Below are positions 1 through 14,249 of a stretch of DNA of 64,000 nt, piece by piece. Source of the DNA: Cristatella mucedo (taxonomy: Eukaryota; Bryozoa; Phylactolaemata; Cristatellidae); assembly GCA_009760855.2 (NCBI GenBank), contig WPIO01000037.1:1323501-1387500 (forward strand). The letters run 5' to 3'. A program made the translations under genes and the position numbers. The notes under the pieces were generated by a model, which saw nothing but the letters and a program-made list of their open reading frames with translations, was not told the DNA's origin and made no database searches. Each line of letters begins with the position of its first letter. Position 1 is the first letter of the stretch.

Positions 1-54
1 GTAGCAACTGCTGTTCCTTCTGATAGGGAGGCTGAACACATAGATAGTAATAAT

Positions 55-1020
55 AACGATAACAATACTAACAATAATAATACATTTGGATATCGCCCTC
101 AGAGAATTCAATCTTTTTCTAAGCACTTTACATTTGCTGCAAAGGAAGCTTGATCGAATGGTTAATGGTAGCATGCTTAATGACAACAAGCATATCATGG
201 TTAGAGGTGACATGCACTGGGTCACCATGCAAAAATAGTTAGTGGCAGCATGCAGTGTCAGAACGGATAAGCATACAAAGGACGAATCACATGGACACAC
301 TAAATACTGTGGTAAATAGATGAGTTTTAGCTTCTTTTTAAATGTCAAGTTAGGGGATGTCGTGATGCCAGTCGGAAGTGAGTTCCGGGCTTTGTGAGCA
401 TACGAACTCAAGGCACGATCTCCAACGGATTTGACGATCGTACGAGGTGTAGCAAAACGATTTGATTCAGAAAAGCGAATGATGCCTAGCTTGGTGGCGG
501 AATATATCTGATAGGCAGGCAGGAGCAAAAGAATGAAAGGACCTAAAAGTGAGCAATAGAGCCTTGAAATACATGCGGTGCTTGACTGGGAACCAGTGCA
601 GATCGGCAAGAAGTGGTGTGATGTGGCAATGTGATGCTCTCGACAGACAAGCCTAGCTGCAGAGTTTTGCACTAACTGTAAGTGCCTGATTGCACAGGCC
701 GGCAGGCCAGCTAGCAGTAAATTACAGAAGTCGAGATGGGATGTCACAAATGCATGGACCAATTTACATTTAGTATCCCAGTCTTAGCAAGCCCGAATTT
801 TAGCAATGTTATGAAGCTGAAAGTAAGTAGACTTGACTGTGGAGCTGACGTGGCCGTCTAATGAAAGGTCACTTTGGAAGAGGGCACCTAGATTTCGTGC
901 AGATGCAACAGGAAATATGCTGGCAGAGCCGATTTTGACCGGTGAACCTCCCAATATATGAATTGCCAAAGGCTTACCCATAACTAGTAAGTTACTGTGT
1001 TTGAGAGCAAGCAGATACGG
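55..1020 (-). mobile_element. LINE family A (CR1/L2 type) 3' fragment
   Basis: On the minus strand this reads as the 3' part of a non-LTR retrotransposon. The (ATT)n-like tail lies near 55-85, next to the family hairpin (CGCCCTCAGAGAATTCAATC on plus). Positions 784-981 encode a reverse-transcriptase tail segment containing YFQLHNIAKIRAC, typical of CR1/L2 elements. The frame is broken towards the 3' end, so this is a dead copy. The 5' boundary near 1020 is approximate. Confidence 0.75.
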
Positions 1021-1555
1021 CTCCAGGGTTTCATTGGTCGTTAGAAAGCACTGCAGAATTGGCAGAGGAACCCGCGCCCTGCTGTCTCTTCTCGCCCCTC
1101 CCTTTACAGAGCATGCAGCCGGATAGACTCTGACCTGTCCACTATTTCGCCCTTCCCCTCTCTTTCACGCAGCATCGATGCAGACGCGCAGTCCTAGCTT
1201 TAGCCCGGCCATGTCGCAGTCGGGGCGACGTCGAAGTAGCAACACTTGATGCCATTTTAGCAGTAAGCAGCAGGTCTGCCGTGTGCAGCAAATACCAGCA
1301 ACCCAAGCACGTGCCTGTCTCGATAGGCACGTGCTGCTATGGTTGCAGTGCTTACCCGTGACTCCGTGTGCATTAGGCCATCAGCTCACCGTGGATTGAC
1401 GTCTCGGGTAATTAACTCGTTCTATCGTTCACAAGACGAGTACTAGTGGGTGAGCCGGGTGGCAGCATGCAGGCCTACTGTCTCGTTTGCAGTGGTGTAC
1501 CCAGGATTAGGCCAAGGAATAGAGCTGACCCTTAACCTTACCTAAGTCACTGCAA
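1021..1555. other. No gene recognised
   Basis: Mostly unique sequence. A pyrimidine-rich tract followed by AG (about 1078-1108) looks like a splice acceptor, but no convincing coding frame follows it. It could belong to an upstream exon of the plus-strand gene at 2868. Confidence 0.3.
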
Positions 1556-2205
1556 CTCACTGCTTACTGGCCTACCAGCATGTGCGATCAGGCGATTGGA
1601 GCTGGTGCAAAACTCGGCAGCTAGGTTGCCACATTATACCACTTCTCGCCGACCTGCACTGGCTACCAGTCAAGCAACGGATTGACTTCAAGGTTTTGTC
1701 GCTCACTTTGAGGTCATTCATTCTTTGGATCCAGCCTATGTCTCAGATATACTCCCCCATCAGGCCAGGCATCGTACCAACCGGTTTTTTGGAATCCAAC
1801 AGTCTACAAATACCTTGTACATACCTCAAACCCTTTGGAGACCGTGCCCAAAGCCTGGAACTCCCTCCCGACCTGCGTCAGAACATCCCCTGACCTGACC
1901 ACATTTAAAAAGAACTTAAAAGAAACACACCTATTTAGGACAGCATTTAGTGGGTCCCTGTGATTTGTCCGTGATGTGCTTATGCGTGCTGACACTGTGC
2001 ATGCTGCCACTAACCACATTTGCTTGCTGACCTTGTGCATGTCACCCCTAATCATTTTATTCATTTTGTTTGTTTATCAAGCATGATATTACTCACCATT
2101 CAATTGCATTTCCCTTTGCAGCAAATGTAAAGCGCCTAGAGAGAGATTGAGTTCTCTGAGGGCGCTTTATGAAGTGCATTATTGTTATCATTATTAAGTC
2201 GGCCA
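1556..2205 (+). mobile_element. LINE family A 3' end
   Basis: Plus-strand, frame-broken end of the reverse-transcriptase ORF (reading LLADLHWLPVKQRIDFKVLS), then the family 3' UTR, the hairpin GCGCCTAGAGAGAGATTGAG...CTCTGAGGGCGC near 2130-2170, and an ATT-rich end. HWLPVxxRIxFK is a hallmark of the CR1/L2 ORF2 C-terminus. Confidence 0.85.
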
Positions 2206-2349
2206 ATCTTCGGAGGCTTGAAGTGCCTGTAGAGGGGATCCTTCCGGTCGTGTCGTGCCCGGCAGGATACGTGCACGAAAGCGGAACTGGGGGATTCGCC
2301 GGAGGATTCTGCCGGTCATTCTTTGGTCTCGGCTCGTCACTCTCGGTCC

Positions 2350-2740
2350 ACTGACAGGCAGCATGCAGCTCTGGAAGTTATCTGGGCATATATTCCAGAA
2401 TGCTTAAGAATTGAGTCTGCTGTCCCAGCTAGTCGAGCCGAAGCTTCTGGATTTCTTACGCAACGACAACTACTCTCCTTCAGCCGACTGTGGCACATCT
2501 TTTTCAGCGGTCCTGAGCTGCTACTTCTATGCTACTCACTACCTCAACTGCTCTCCTGACTCTGCTATGCTTCCCACTTTCTCTTTGTTGCGTGAGACGA
2601 AGTCTGTTGACTACCGAATGCGTACCGAAAGCCGCTTAGGCTGTGAGTGCGCTATACAAAACTCTCCTGCGTAACACCCACATGGTCTTTATGACTTTGT
2701 GGAGTTACTGACGGAGATACATACATACAATTCTGCTCTC
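2350..2740 (+). mobile_element. LINE family B 3' fragment
   Basis: Plus-strand relic of a second LINE family. The reading ...[20 protein letters not shown]... and the downstream 3' UTR recur at 11095, 21640, 39165, 58715 and 62560 in this window. It ends just before the putative exon region at 2868. Confidence 0.7.
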
Positions 2741-2867
2741 ACCAGTGCTGCTGTGCACTCTGGCTGCGCTACCTACCTGTCGGGCAGAGCAGCGGCAGCT
2801 GCCGTGCTGCCTCTGCTGCTCTGCCGCTGCCCGCCCCGGGCCATCTTGCAAGTTCTACTGGCTGCAG

Positions 2868-4502
<1,635 letters not shown>

Positions 4503-5224
4503 GCTTCGCCTGCGTCGGCTGAGGCCCCCTCGTCCGGCGCCGCACTTCGTCCTTAGCCTGGCGCCGCCGCCGCCAGGGTGGCGCTGCCGCCCTCACCGAG
4601 AGTGGATGGAGTTGCGCCACCCATTGTTCGGTGGCGGCGGCGGCAGCGGCATGCTGACGAGTCACCAGCTGCAGGCTTACAAAGGGTCACGGGCTGACGT
4701 AGCCAGAAGTCGACATATTGACAAAAGTGGTACCCGGCGCCAGGCAGACGCAGGCGGCGGGCTCGAGGCGGTGGCCACAAGTCTTGCCACTTGCCAGCTA
4801 GCGACTGACAGAGCGTGCGACTGGCAGAGCGTGCGTGTCGGAGCGCCGATGCCGCCGGGCGGCCTTGGGCGCTGACTTTTTCGGTCTTCCAAAAAGCCAA
4901 ATATAGTCCGGCGTGCCGCCGCAAAGCGCAGACAGCCGCGCTGCTGCTTGCACGACCTAGCACACGGCGAGCTCTCTGCTCCGAGCAGAGAGCTCGCTTG
5001 TATCGTCGTCGAGTAGGAATGCAGAAATAACCAAGATAGAAAAAGCGATGCAACGCCCTGAAGCAGAGGTAAACTGCATATGTGACGGGCACGTGGCGTA
5101 GAGATTGCATTCGCCAACCGAAATCGGCTGGTAGCTCGCTCACTCTTCTTGGTGAGCCGTGATGGCACTGGCCTGCAAGGACCGCCAAGGCCTGGCTCCT
5201 TCATACCGAGGCCAAACTGTTGCA
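4503..5224. other. Intergenic, convergent 3' flanks
   Basis: GC-rich sequence with several overlapping open frames but no coherent exon. It contains the perfect palindrome at 4967-4997, described separately. Confidence 0.4.
4967..4997. repeat. Perfect 31-bp palindrome (15-bp arms)
   Basis: Arms GCGAGCTCTCTGCTC and GAGCAGAGAGCTCGC are separated by a single C. It could form a cruciform or hairpin. No function is evident. Confidence 0.95.
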
Positions 5225-5620
5225 CCTGTTCCAGCCTCCTCATGCCCTCAGGCCATCGATGGATTACAAATTAGCTGTTCCATTCTTGTGCTTCAAGACC
5301 GAGTGGCGACAGCGTTTGCTCTGCAGGTCTTAGACTACGGAACTCACTTCCTTCCACAATACTTTTCCACCGATATGTACTCTCCTGCTGCCAACTTGCT
5401 TTCCAGTTGTCCTGTGCTGCTAATTCGTGTTACTTAATTTATTGACTGCCCTCCTGACTGAGTTATGCTTCTCACCTTTACTTTGTTACATGAAATGAAG
5501 TATGTGGGCCACCGTATGCTCATCGGAAGCTGCCTTGACTTTTCATACTCTAAACAAAGTTCCACTGTAATGCCCACTTAGTCTGAGTGGCTTCACAGGT
5601 GGAGGTGCATAGGTGCATGC
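5225..5620 (+). mobile_element. LINE family B 3' relic
   Basis: Plus-strand sequence parallel to the family B 3' ends elsewhere (CAACTTGCTTTCCAG...TGACTGCCCTCCTGAC), but more diverged than the 2350 and 11095 copies. Confidence 0.5.
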
Positions 5621-6532
5621 AGTTACATTTTAAGGAAAAGAATCTCAGTCCACCAGGAAGCCATAGTTGCAAGCACTTACCGAGGGGCTTTTCACAGCTT
5701 ACTAACAGGCATCATCACTAAAAGCATACTAAAAAGTAAGGCATCATTACTAATTAGCTTACTAAGAGCTCATATTTGGCCTCACTGAGCTGAGCACAGC
5801 TAAATGCCAAGAACCTAGAGCGACTTACAAAGGTTATTCTCCCTGGGCACACCTCTTTACCAAGTTATGGACATTTGAGAGATCAATTGGCTTTTCTCGG
5901 CATTTCTGTAGCCCAAGGGGTCGGGAAGCAGGCTAAAGCCCACATAATATATCGACTCTGAGCTGAAGCACTCACAGGGAGCCTGAATCTGTGGTTGTGC
6001 GCGTTGGTACCTCCGCAAACACGTCAAGTTGTTTTACGAAATTCGAGAGGATCGGGTGACTCTTGCCGAAAGTAACCCTAGGAGCAAAACCAGCACCGTT
6101 GACAATAAAAAAGCTGCATACGTACAACGTCTTCTTTCATCGGCACAGGTTTCAAGGTCTAACCTGCGCAGTGCCTGTGCATTGTTTAGCAAGGGCGAGT
6201 CTGTCCGTCCTTAAGCCGAACTGCAAGCAAGGCACAGCTGCTTCGCATGCTTTAACGGCGAGTGCTCGAAAAGCAAGAGATCGTGGGCAGAGAGTTTAAT
6301 GGACATAAAAAGCTGCGTGCGGCAAACGTTCGAGACAGACCTTCACCTATTCGCGAGCAGCCGCAGATACCGATGCGACTTTCTCTTAGGGGGTATGACA
6401 TTTGAAATGATAACTGCGGATGCCAGTGAGAATAGTAAACGGAACAGCAGCTGCACAGAGTTACACATCAAGACAATAATTACCAGCGTAAATATTCGCT
6501 ATGCTACATCTTGGGACGGAGACTGCAACTCT
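5621..6532. other. 3' flank of the L1-type gene; nothing else recognised
   Basis: AT-balanced unique sequence downstream of the minus-strand stop codon. It probably holds that gene's 3' UTR. No further exon or repeat is recognised. Confidence 0.4.
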
Positions 6533-6923
6533 CTAAACGACTGTGTGCACGACATCTGTAGGGGACGGTGGTGCAGCTAAATGCACCGGCTCCGGTTGAG
6601 GCCTTGGGCTCACCGGGCTCCTAGACTGGTACAAAACTGGTGGCAGCTGATGGGGATTCAGCAACGACGGCGCAGGGCCTTGACTCACATCCTCGGCCAT
6701 GCAAACGGTGATGCTGTAATCGTTGGGCTCAGCAGCGAGAATGCTTAGCTCGATGGAGCCGCTGATACCTGAGGTGTACGATGGTGTGAACGTATATTGG
6801 CTATATATCGCGTCCATGTCTGAGTCTGGCTCATCACTTGCCCACTGAGGAGCCAGATCCTCGTAGAGGCCATCACTCCCATCCAAATCGCTCAGGGTTA
6901 ATTCACTACCGTTCCACGACGGC
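6533..6923 (-). CDS. L1-type gene, terminal exon: cytoplasmic tail
   Basis: The acceptor CTGCTTTTCAG/G completes the Trp codon split from the previous exon; 129 codons and TAG follow. The sequence is acidic and Ser-rich ([18 protein letters not shown]), then [15 protein letters not shown], then a Pro-rich segment, and ends PTDVVHTVV. The last residues fit a class-I PDZ ligand (T at -2, V at 0). An intact FIGQY is absent; IYSQY is the nearest relative. Confidence 0.88.
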
Positions 6924-9900
6924 CTGAAAAGCAGATTCACGACTCGGAACGTGAAACGCTCGACACGATCTAGACGTTTCGCTCGCGCGCACAGAAAAGG
7001 AAGGTCGCCGCATCGCATGTACCGCAAGAACTGCATTGGCGATCAATAAAAAAAGAAGTAGCGTGAATGGCAAACAGTGGGGATTCCAAAGCCGGCCGCT
7101 GAGCAGCCAGAACTTTCACGGCTAGCTGCTTTCGTCCCACATTTTTTTTATGACAGTGGTAGAATGTTTCCCTTTGGCTTGTGAGTCAAACTCTGGTGGT
7201 GAAGGCAGGCATCTTACAATTTCCCAAATTCATCAAATGGCGGGCAGTTCAATTTCGACATGAGCAGAGAAGGGCCCACACAACAGAGGCAACAATGGAT
7301 ATCGGTAGCTGAGTGTCACACCCAAGCGAGTCATGTCCAAACCGAATTCTTTGTAACGTCGCCGTCTGCAATCCTGCTGACTGGGTGATTAGGTGAGCCA
7401 AATCAAGTGATTCAAACTAGACTCGTTGAAAGAGACATTTTGTTCCGACCACGTGACCCAATTTTTAGAGAAACGCTTTTAGAGCAGCCACCAGCCTCAG
7501 CGATGGCAGAGGAGATGAAAGCCCCACCGTGCTTTGGGTAGACCGTGGCAGTCGAGCAGGCAGCAGTGCCTGAGGTCTACATCCACAACAAGCATCACTA
7601 GGCCTTCTGAGATGACCCAGTTGAAAATATGATTTACGACCACAGTAGTCGGAGGACTCGGGAAGCAACGAACGATCGAGCAAGCTGCTGAGGCAAGCAG
7701 CAGTAACAAAGTCAATCGGCCGTCGTCACAGTTAGTCAACGAAACGCGGCGCTAGTCAAAATAATCATCGGCCTTATCTCAGCGAGAGACTCTCGTGAGC
7801 ATTGATGGCGAAGGGCATAAATCGTTTGGGGAACATCTAAAATATGCGTACATCGTCGCAGTGAGAGTGGGTGGATACGACGAAGGGCACGCTATTGCAG
7901 TGGATGGGGCAGGACAAGATACACTTCCAAGGCAGAAGATTTGCAGGCATGCAACGATCATCTAAACCTTACCGACGATGTCACGACCCCTCGGCCTATC
8001 ATAGCATTATAATAATAATAATGATGCACTTGATAAAGCGCCCTCAAATAACTCAATCTCTTTCTAGGCGCTTTACATTTGCTGCAGTGGGGAACGCAAT
8101 TGAATGGTGAGATATATCATAATTGATAAAAAACATGGTTAGGGATGACATGCACAGGGTCAGCATGCAAGTGTGGTTAGCGGCAGCATGCACAGTGTCA
8201 GCACACAAAAGCACATAAAGGACGAATCACAGGGACCCCCTTAATGCTGCTCTAAATAGGCGTGTTTTCAAGCTCTTTTTAAATGTGGTCAAGTCAGGTA
8301 ATGTTGCGATGCAAGTCGGGAGTGAGTTCCAGGCTTTGGGAGCATACGAACTAAATGCAGTCTAGGCGAGCTAACCTTATCGAGAGTTATCAGTCGACTT
8401 TCATCTAAATCCAATGGATCGGACTGTCAAGGCAAAACAACCCACATGCAAGTGCATGCTTTTCGAAAAAGACCAACTGCATGTGGGGGGGGGGGTAGTT
8501 GAAAGAAGCTCATACTGTTTAGTCGTGCAAGCACGTACAAGCGATTCCATGGGACGGCCATGTGCAGCGGCCAGTAGCAGTGGCCTACTCTTACCAGACG
8601 TTTTCGTACAAGTGGCATGCATCCTGTCCACAGGCATCGACGTTTTCGTACAAGTGGCATGCATCCTCTCCACAGGTGTCGTTGAAAGAATGCAATCTCT
8701 CAGCAGCAGCACTGTCGCGTGAAGTGCTGTTAAGTGCTACAAATGCAGAGACATAGTGGTGGCCAGAAGCCAGAAAATGGCAGGCAATCGGCCTGCTTAC
8801 TGGTCGTTGAGTTAACAGACAGCGCTCCCGGTAAAGCAGGGCTTGCACAGTGAAAGCTTACCAGTGCTCGGACCATTCTCGTTCTGCTTCCTGACAAATG
8901 CGAGAACTACCACGATTGTCAGAAGCGCGAAGCTGGTCAGCAGGCCAACGAGCCAAGGGCTCCGGAAAACGCCAAGGGCTTCCATGGTCGATCCTGCCGA
9001 TGCAAACGAAAATCAGTCGTCAACGCGCCGGGGCTGAACATGCTGGCAAGAGATGCAAGAGTCTCTTTACGCGACATGACTTACTGAGTTCTCCCGATGG
9101 ATTGATCGTGAGCGAGGCACTAGCCACCTCATAGCCGTCACCGTTGCTAGCCACCACTCTGACTTCATACACCCAGCCGGAATCCAGGTTCATCAGCTTA
9201 ATCCAGGATCTATAGGGTTCGTACGCTGTCGACTGCCAGCTGTCTCGTGCTAAGGATTGGAACCGGATTGGAGGCGCATATCACCTTGCTGGTACAAGCA
9301 AGGCGGACGATTGCTCGCTTGCAAGCTCTCTAGCGAGCAATCGTGCTTTGCCTCGGTGGTCGGCATTTACGCACGAGCGAAATCACGACAAGGCCACTCT
9401 GATCCACCCATTCAAGCGTGCAGCAACGGTGGTCAGGTGTATCTTGGGATGCTGCACAGGGTACGCACCGCTGTTCTGCCGATACTGCACGTAATGGACA
9501 CTGGCAGGCATCCCTCCGGCGCCGCCGGCCGCTGCCCACGAGACGTTGAGGCAATTGTTGCAGTCGGGGATGCTGACCACGCTGGGCACCGGTACCAGAG
9601 GATCTGCAACAGCAGCAGCTCGCCGATATAAAAGTGGACAACGATAAGGAAGCGGGCAGCAGGGCAGCAAGGCAGCAGGGCAGGGCCGACGCCATCCTTA
9701 CAGCCAGGCGCCTCGGTCGTAGCATCGACGATGTGCTCGGCACCGGGGCCCAGACTCGTTAAGGCACAAACGGTGAAGCGGTAGCGCTGCGTGTACCGAA
9801 GCCCCGACACTTTGGCGCTGGTCGCGGCCGCGTCGTAGTGGCCTCGGTCCGGATACTGAACGGCGCCGAGCTGCAGCTGGTCCACTGAAGAACGAGACGA

Positions 9901-12900
9901 AAGAGAGTGAGAGAAGAATGCTGCTTGAGTGCCGGCGACGGCAGCAGGGGAGGGATCAGGAGCAGGCACGCAGGCCAGGTGAGAGTGTCGCGCGCAGCAC
10001 CAGCGCCAGCTGCTGCAGAGGATGGGGTCTCGGTGGGATGGGCAAAGGGGAGGAGGAAGAGGAAGACATGCGGCAATAACGTACGAGTCCTGTAGCTGAT
10101 GCTGTAGCCCGTCAGCTCGCCGTTAGGCTCCGAAGGTGGCGACCACGTGAGCAGCACGTGAGTGGGGCCCCTCTCGACGACGGCTAGAGTGGCCACGGGG
10201 CCCGGGTCTGCAAGGCAAGTCGGCCGTAGCATCGTCAGGGCAGGGTCGCGCCTCGTGGCCAGAAACTCGCGTGGCAAGAAGGGGAGAGCGCGAGGCGGCC
10301 ACTTGCTTACACCCTGGCAGCGTCTGCACGATGACGGCAGCGCTGTTCGGACCGCTGAATCTCTTGTTGATGATGGAGATTTCGAAACTGAGCTGGGAGT
10401 ACGGCGGGAGGTTGTGGACAGTCGCTCGAACAAGCGATCCATCAATGCACGCGCTGTGGTGACCGTCATGCCTCGCCCTCGCCACGACGGCAGCGCTGCT
10501 GGATGAGTTTAATCCATGGAGCGAGCATGCTCGTTCGGCAGTTTGGACCGAGGAGGCTCCAGGCGCGGGCTCCCAGGCATCCACGGCGCTTCGCCTTTGC
10601 CCATCGTTGGTCGCTTCGGCATCGACGTCGTAGTCCTTCCCTTCCAGTGCATCGTCGTGAATGATAATGTACACGGTGGCTTTCAGTACTGCCTCGTTTG
10701 CATCGGCCGAGCTGGCTATCCAGTAGCGAATCTAAATCAGTCGCGATGCGGAACCGGGGTTGGGGCAGCAGCAGGTGAAAAACTGCTTGAAAGAGAAATC
10801 GTGATTGAACTGTGTCTCCAACCGTTTTCGTGAGAATTTTATCGGATCAGGCTGATGCCACTTTCGAAGGAACACTGGCAGTGCATACAATTGGCTTGAC
10901 ATGAGCAGCTGCTGTTCACGACAGTGACACTTCACGGGTCTCTTAGCAGCAATCTCTCTCTCCCCCTTCTCTCTCTGCTGAGGCTGAGCACAGTGATACA
11001 CATAGCGAATTCAGTGCTGTGCATTTAAGTTACGCCTACGATTCCTACTAGCCTCGTTCTCGAGTGGCCGACACACTAGCTAGGCATGTACACAGTCCGA
11101 CACCGTCCATCATTTCTTAGGCAAAGACAACTACCCTCCTGCTGCCGACTATGGCTCATCCTTTTCAGCGGTCCTGAGCTGCTACTTCCACGATACTCAC
11201 TACCTCAACTGCTCTCCTGACTCTGCAATGTTTCCCACTTTCTCTTTGTTGCGTGAGATGAAGTCTGTTAGCTACCGAATGCGTACCGAATGTCACTTGG
11301 GCTGTGAGTGCGAAACTCTCCTGCATAACACCTACATGGTCTTTGTGGCTTTGTGGAGTTACAGACGGAGATATGTTACACTACATCATACAATAGCCTC
11401 GTTCGAGGCGGAACCTTCCCCATTGGCCATTCAATGTTGTCTATGTATCCATGGTAATTTGATCGTTTCTCTCTCGCCTTGTAAAAGTGAGAGAGGCTTG
11501 CCTGTGTATTACATACTGGGCAATTCCCAAAAAGTTGCCCAAAATGTTAACTACGGCAGGCTTTTCCATTAGAATGTTCTTATAACACAGGCTCTCGTGT
11601 CGTACAGTATCTGGGGTTCCTGCTTTTGTTTGCCGCAGGGCTGACCGTCCAACTATGGCCCGGCCCGGTTGCATGCCCCATTAGGCTAAGCCCAGCTCAG
11701 CCACAGGGGAAAAGTGAGGCTGCTGCCACGGCTGCTGGAGGAGTTTTTCCAACATCGGAGCAGCACGCGAACGGACCACATTGTTGTTTGCATGAGCTTG
11801 CTCGTTTTATAAACCGCAATGACTCGGAGCACTGGTACGAAATCGTACTCAGCAACGTGTAATTAATTACTCAACACCAGCCGTTCACTCGAACAGGAAC
11901 TTCTATCGTCTGCAGCTCAGGAACGCTGCCCTACGATTGGCTAGCGTCTTTGCTAGCGCCTAGCAGCTGGAACGTAGCGTTCTGATTCGCTAGCCCAAGT
12001 CGGGTGGGGGTGGGGGGGTAGGGCACCAGCCTAGTCCCGGGGTATGACCACAGTTAGGCAGGCGGCACTGCCATTGGCTGAGGTACACACTCACACATCA
12101 CGATCGCTACAACATATTAGTGTCGTATGTGCTACAGCGGCCACAGTATGCCAAGGTCGACTACCTCGGCCTCGTTAACGCAGCTGCAGACGAGCCCTAG
12201 AGGCTCACAAGAGGCTTCCTGCGGCTCACAAGGTGGCGAAAGCTGTGAGCCCATGCGTGCACACGTACCCGGTAGCCGCGGAAAAAGCCGAAGACTGAGG
12301 AGGCGCCGGAGGTGTCAGTCAGGCTCCACACAAACGATGCACTGGTGGACGTTGCCGGTAGCAGAGGATCGGGTCTGAAGTCTGTCACACTCACTTCTGG
12401 AGCTGAAACGACGGGGTGAGACACCGTGCCAGACAGGCCACCACAATACCCGCCGACCAGGCTCGCATCGTGGCACTCGGGAAACGGCGAGGCTTCTGCT
12501 GACACTTTCGGCCGAGATAGAGCGTGACAGGCTTTCGAAAGGCCGCATAAAGGCCTCGGTGCAGCCTTGAACCCAGGCCTGTGAATACTCGCCGTGGCTT
12601 GCTGATGGGGAGTGAGAGCTAGCATTGGGAATCGGAATTCGGAAGCGATGTACAGAGACATGTGTTGTAAGCATGAGTGTGAGCGTATTGCTAAACAGCA
12701 AACGACTTGGAGTACTCGGACCGCAACCGAACTCAACAACGTTTAATAGTCAACTCCAGTTCTGCTGATGTTAGTGCTAACCGAAGCTTCCGCCGTCGGC
12801 TCAACAAACGTTCTCAATGGTTAGTCAATGTCGGGAGGACCCCAGCCTAGTACCGTCAGACAACATTTAGGCGTGTTGCTGCCATAGGCTGGGGTATCTG

Positions 12901-14101
12901 TCACGATCTCAACACAAGTCTCCACGGTCAGAAACGGCAATGCTAAAAGCATCGCTTATAGGGCAGCTTGATCACGGAACCCAGAGCTCTAGGCTGCCTA
13001 GAGATGATGCACATGACCCTCTCGTGCCGATAAGCACCCGCGAAGCAGCAGTCGACGTCCAAAGCAGCCGACAGCTCGGCAGGCCACCCGCCGACAGTTG
13101 CACAGTCTCGCGCTGCTCCGTGGAGCAACGAAGACAAGCTCGATCACTCACTCCGTAAATCTGCATTGGGGCAGCTCTCATGTTAGCCGCAATGCGAGCC
13201 CTTTGCCTTAGTGGGTTCGACTAGGGCACAGAGTACAGACCCGGCTCCTGGTCCACCCAGCTAAAGTTAGAATGGAGCCTGGTGCAGACGATGCGGTCAG
13301 AATGGGCACCGACTAATGTGCTTAAGTAGAAATAGCAGCTACTAGCGAGGTCAGGAGTTTAGAGGAGAGAGAATATAACGGGACGACTGACAGAGCTCGT
13401 GGCTGCAGCTTCCGTAGTCAATTCGATGTTACACTTCGAGAGCACAAGAGGCGAATCTATGGTGACGAACAACTAAGTGCAACTTACAGTTACCTGCTCG
13501 TATCTTGGGATCCTGTAGCGGTCTGCCTTTGGGGTCGGGACCATCGCTAGCGACGCACGCATGGGATAGTTTATTATACGCGGGGCTTCGGGAGTTCGCA
13601 CAGTTAATCAGTTATCGGTCCCGTGGGGGCCTCGTAAAGCGCTTTCGCCGGCGCTTAGCCACTACTTACAGGCCCACAATAAACTGTCGCTTTCGGCACC
13701 CAGTTGGGCCGTTTGTGCTGTAACCGCACTGTAGCAACGCATTGCACAGTCCACCGGTAGAGAAGGGGGACCAGCAGCGATCCCCGCGAAGTTACAGATC
13801 ATCACGTCTCGCACCGCTGACTCCTGCCGGGCAGGGCATGAGCTGCTGGTGCCAGAAATCGTTACCACCGACCTCGGGCCATCGGCGGTCAAAGCTCACA
13901 TCCCTACTTGCTATTTGCAGAAACTTGCATCACACTGCTTAACTGAACGACACAACTTGAACTGTGCTCGAAAAGGCAGCACTTTCAGCTTGTACTGAGA
14001 TCAGACGCAGCTTGAACTGCGATCCCGATCCAAAGAAGATGCCACCCGAAGCTAGTGCACAGAAAATAAATCTCGTTTCTCTCTCTCTCTCTCTCTCTAT
14101 T

Positions 14102-14152
<51 letters not shown>

Positions 14153-14173
14153 TATACATGTACAAATATATAC

Positions 14174-14249
<76 letters not shown>

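Noticed and set aside
7465-7739. Open frame between the tail exons of the L1-type gene, first considered a cytoplasmic exon
   Set aside because: No good donor, and the flanking exons at 8595 and 6923 already join in exact phase (split Trp codon).
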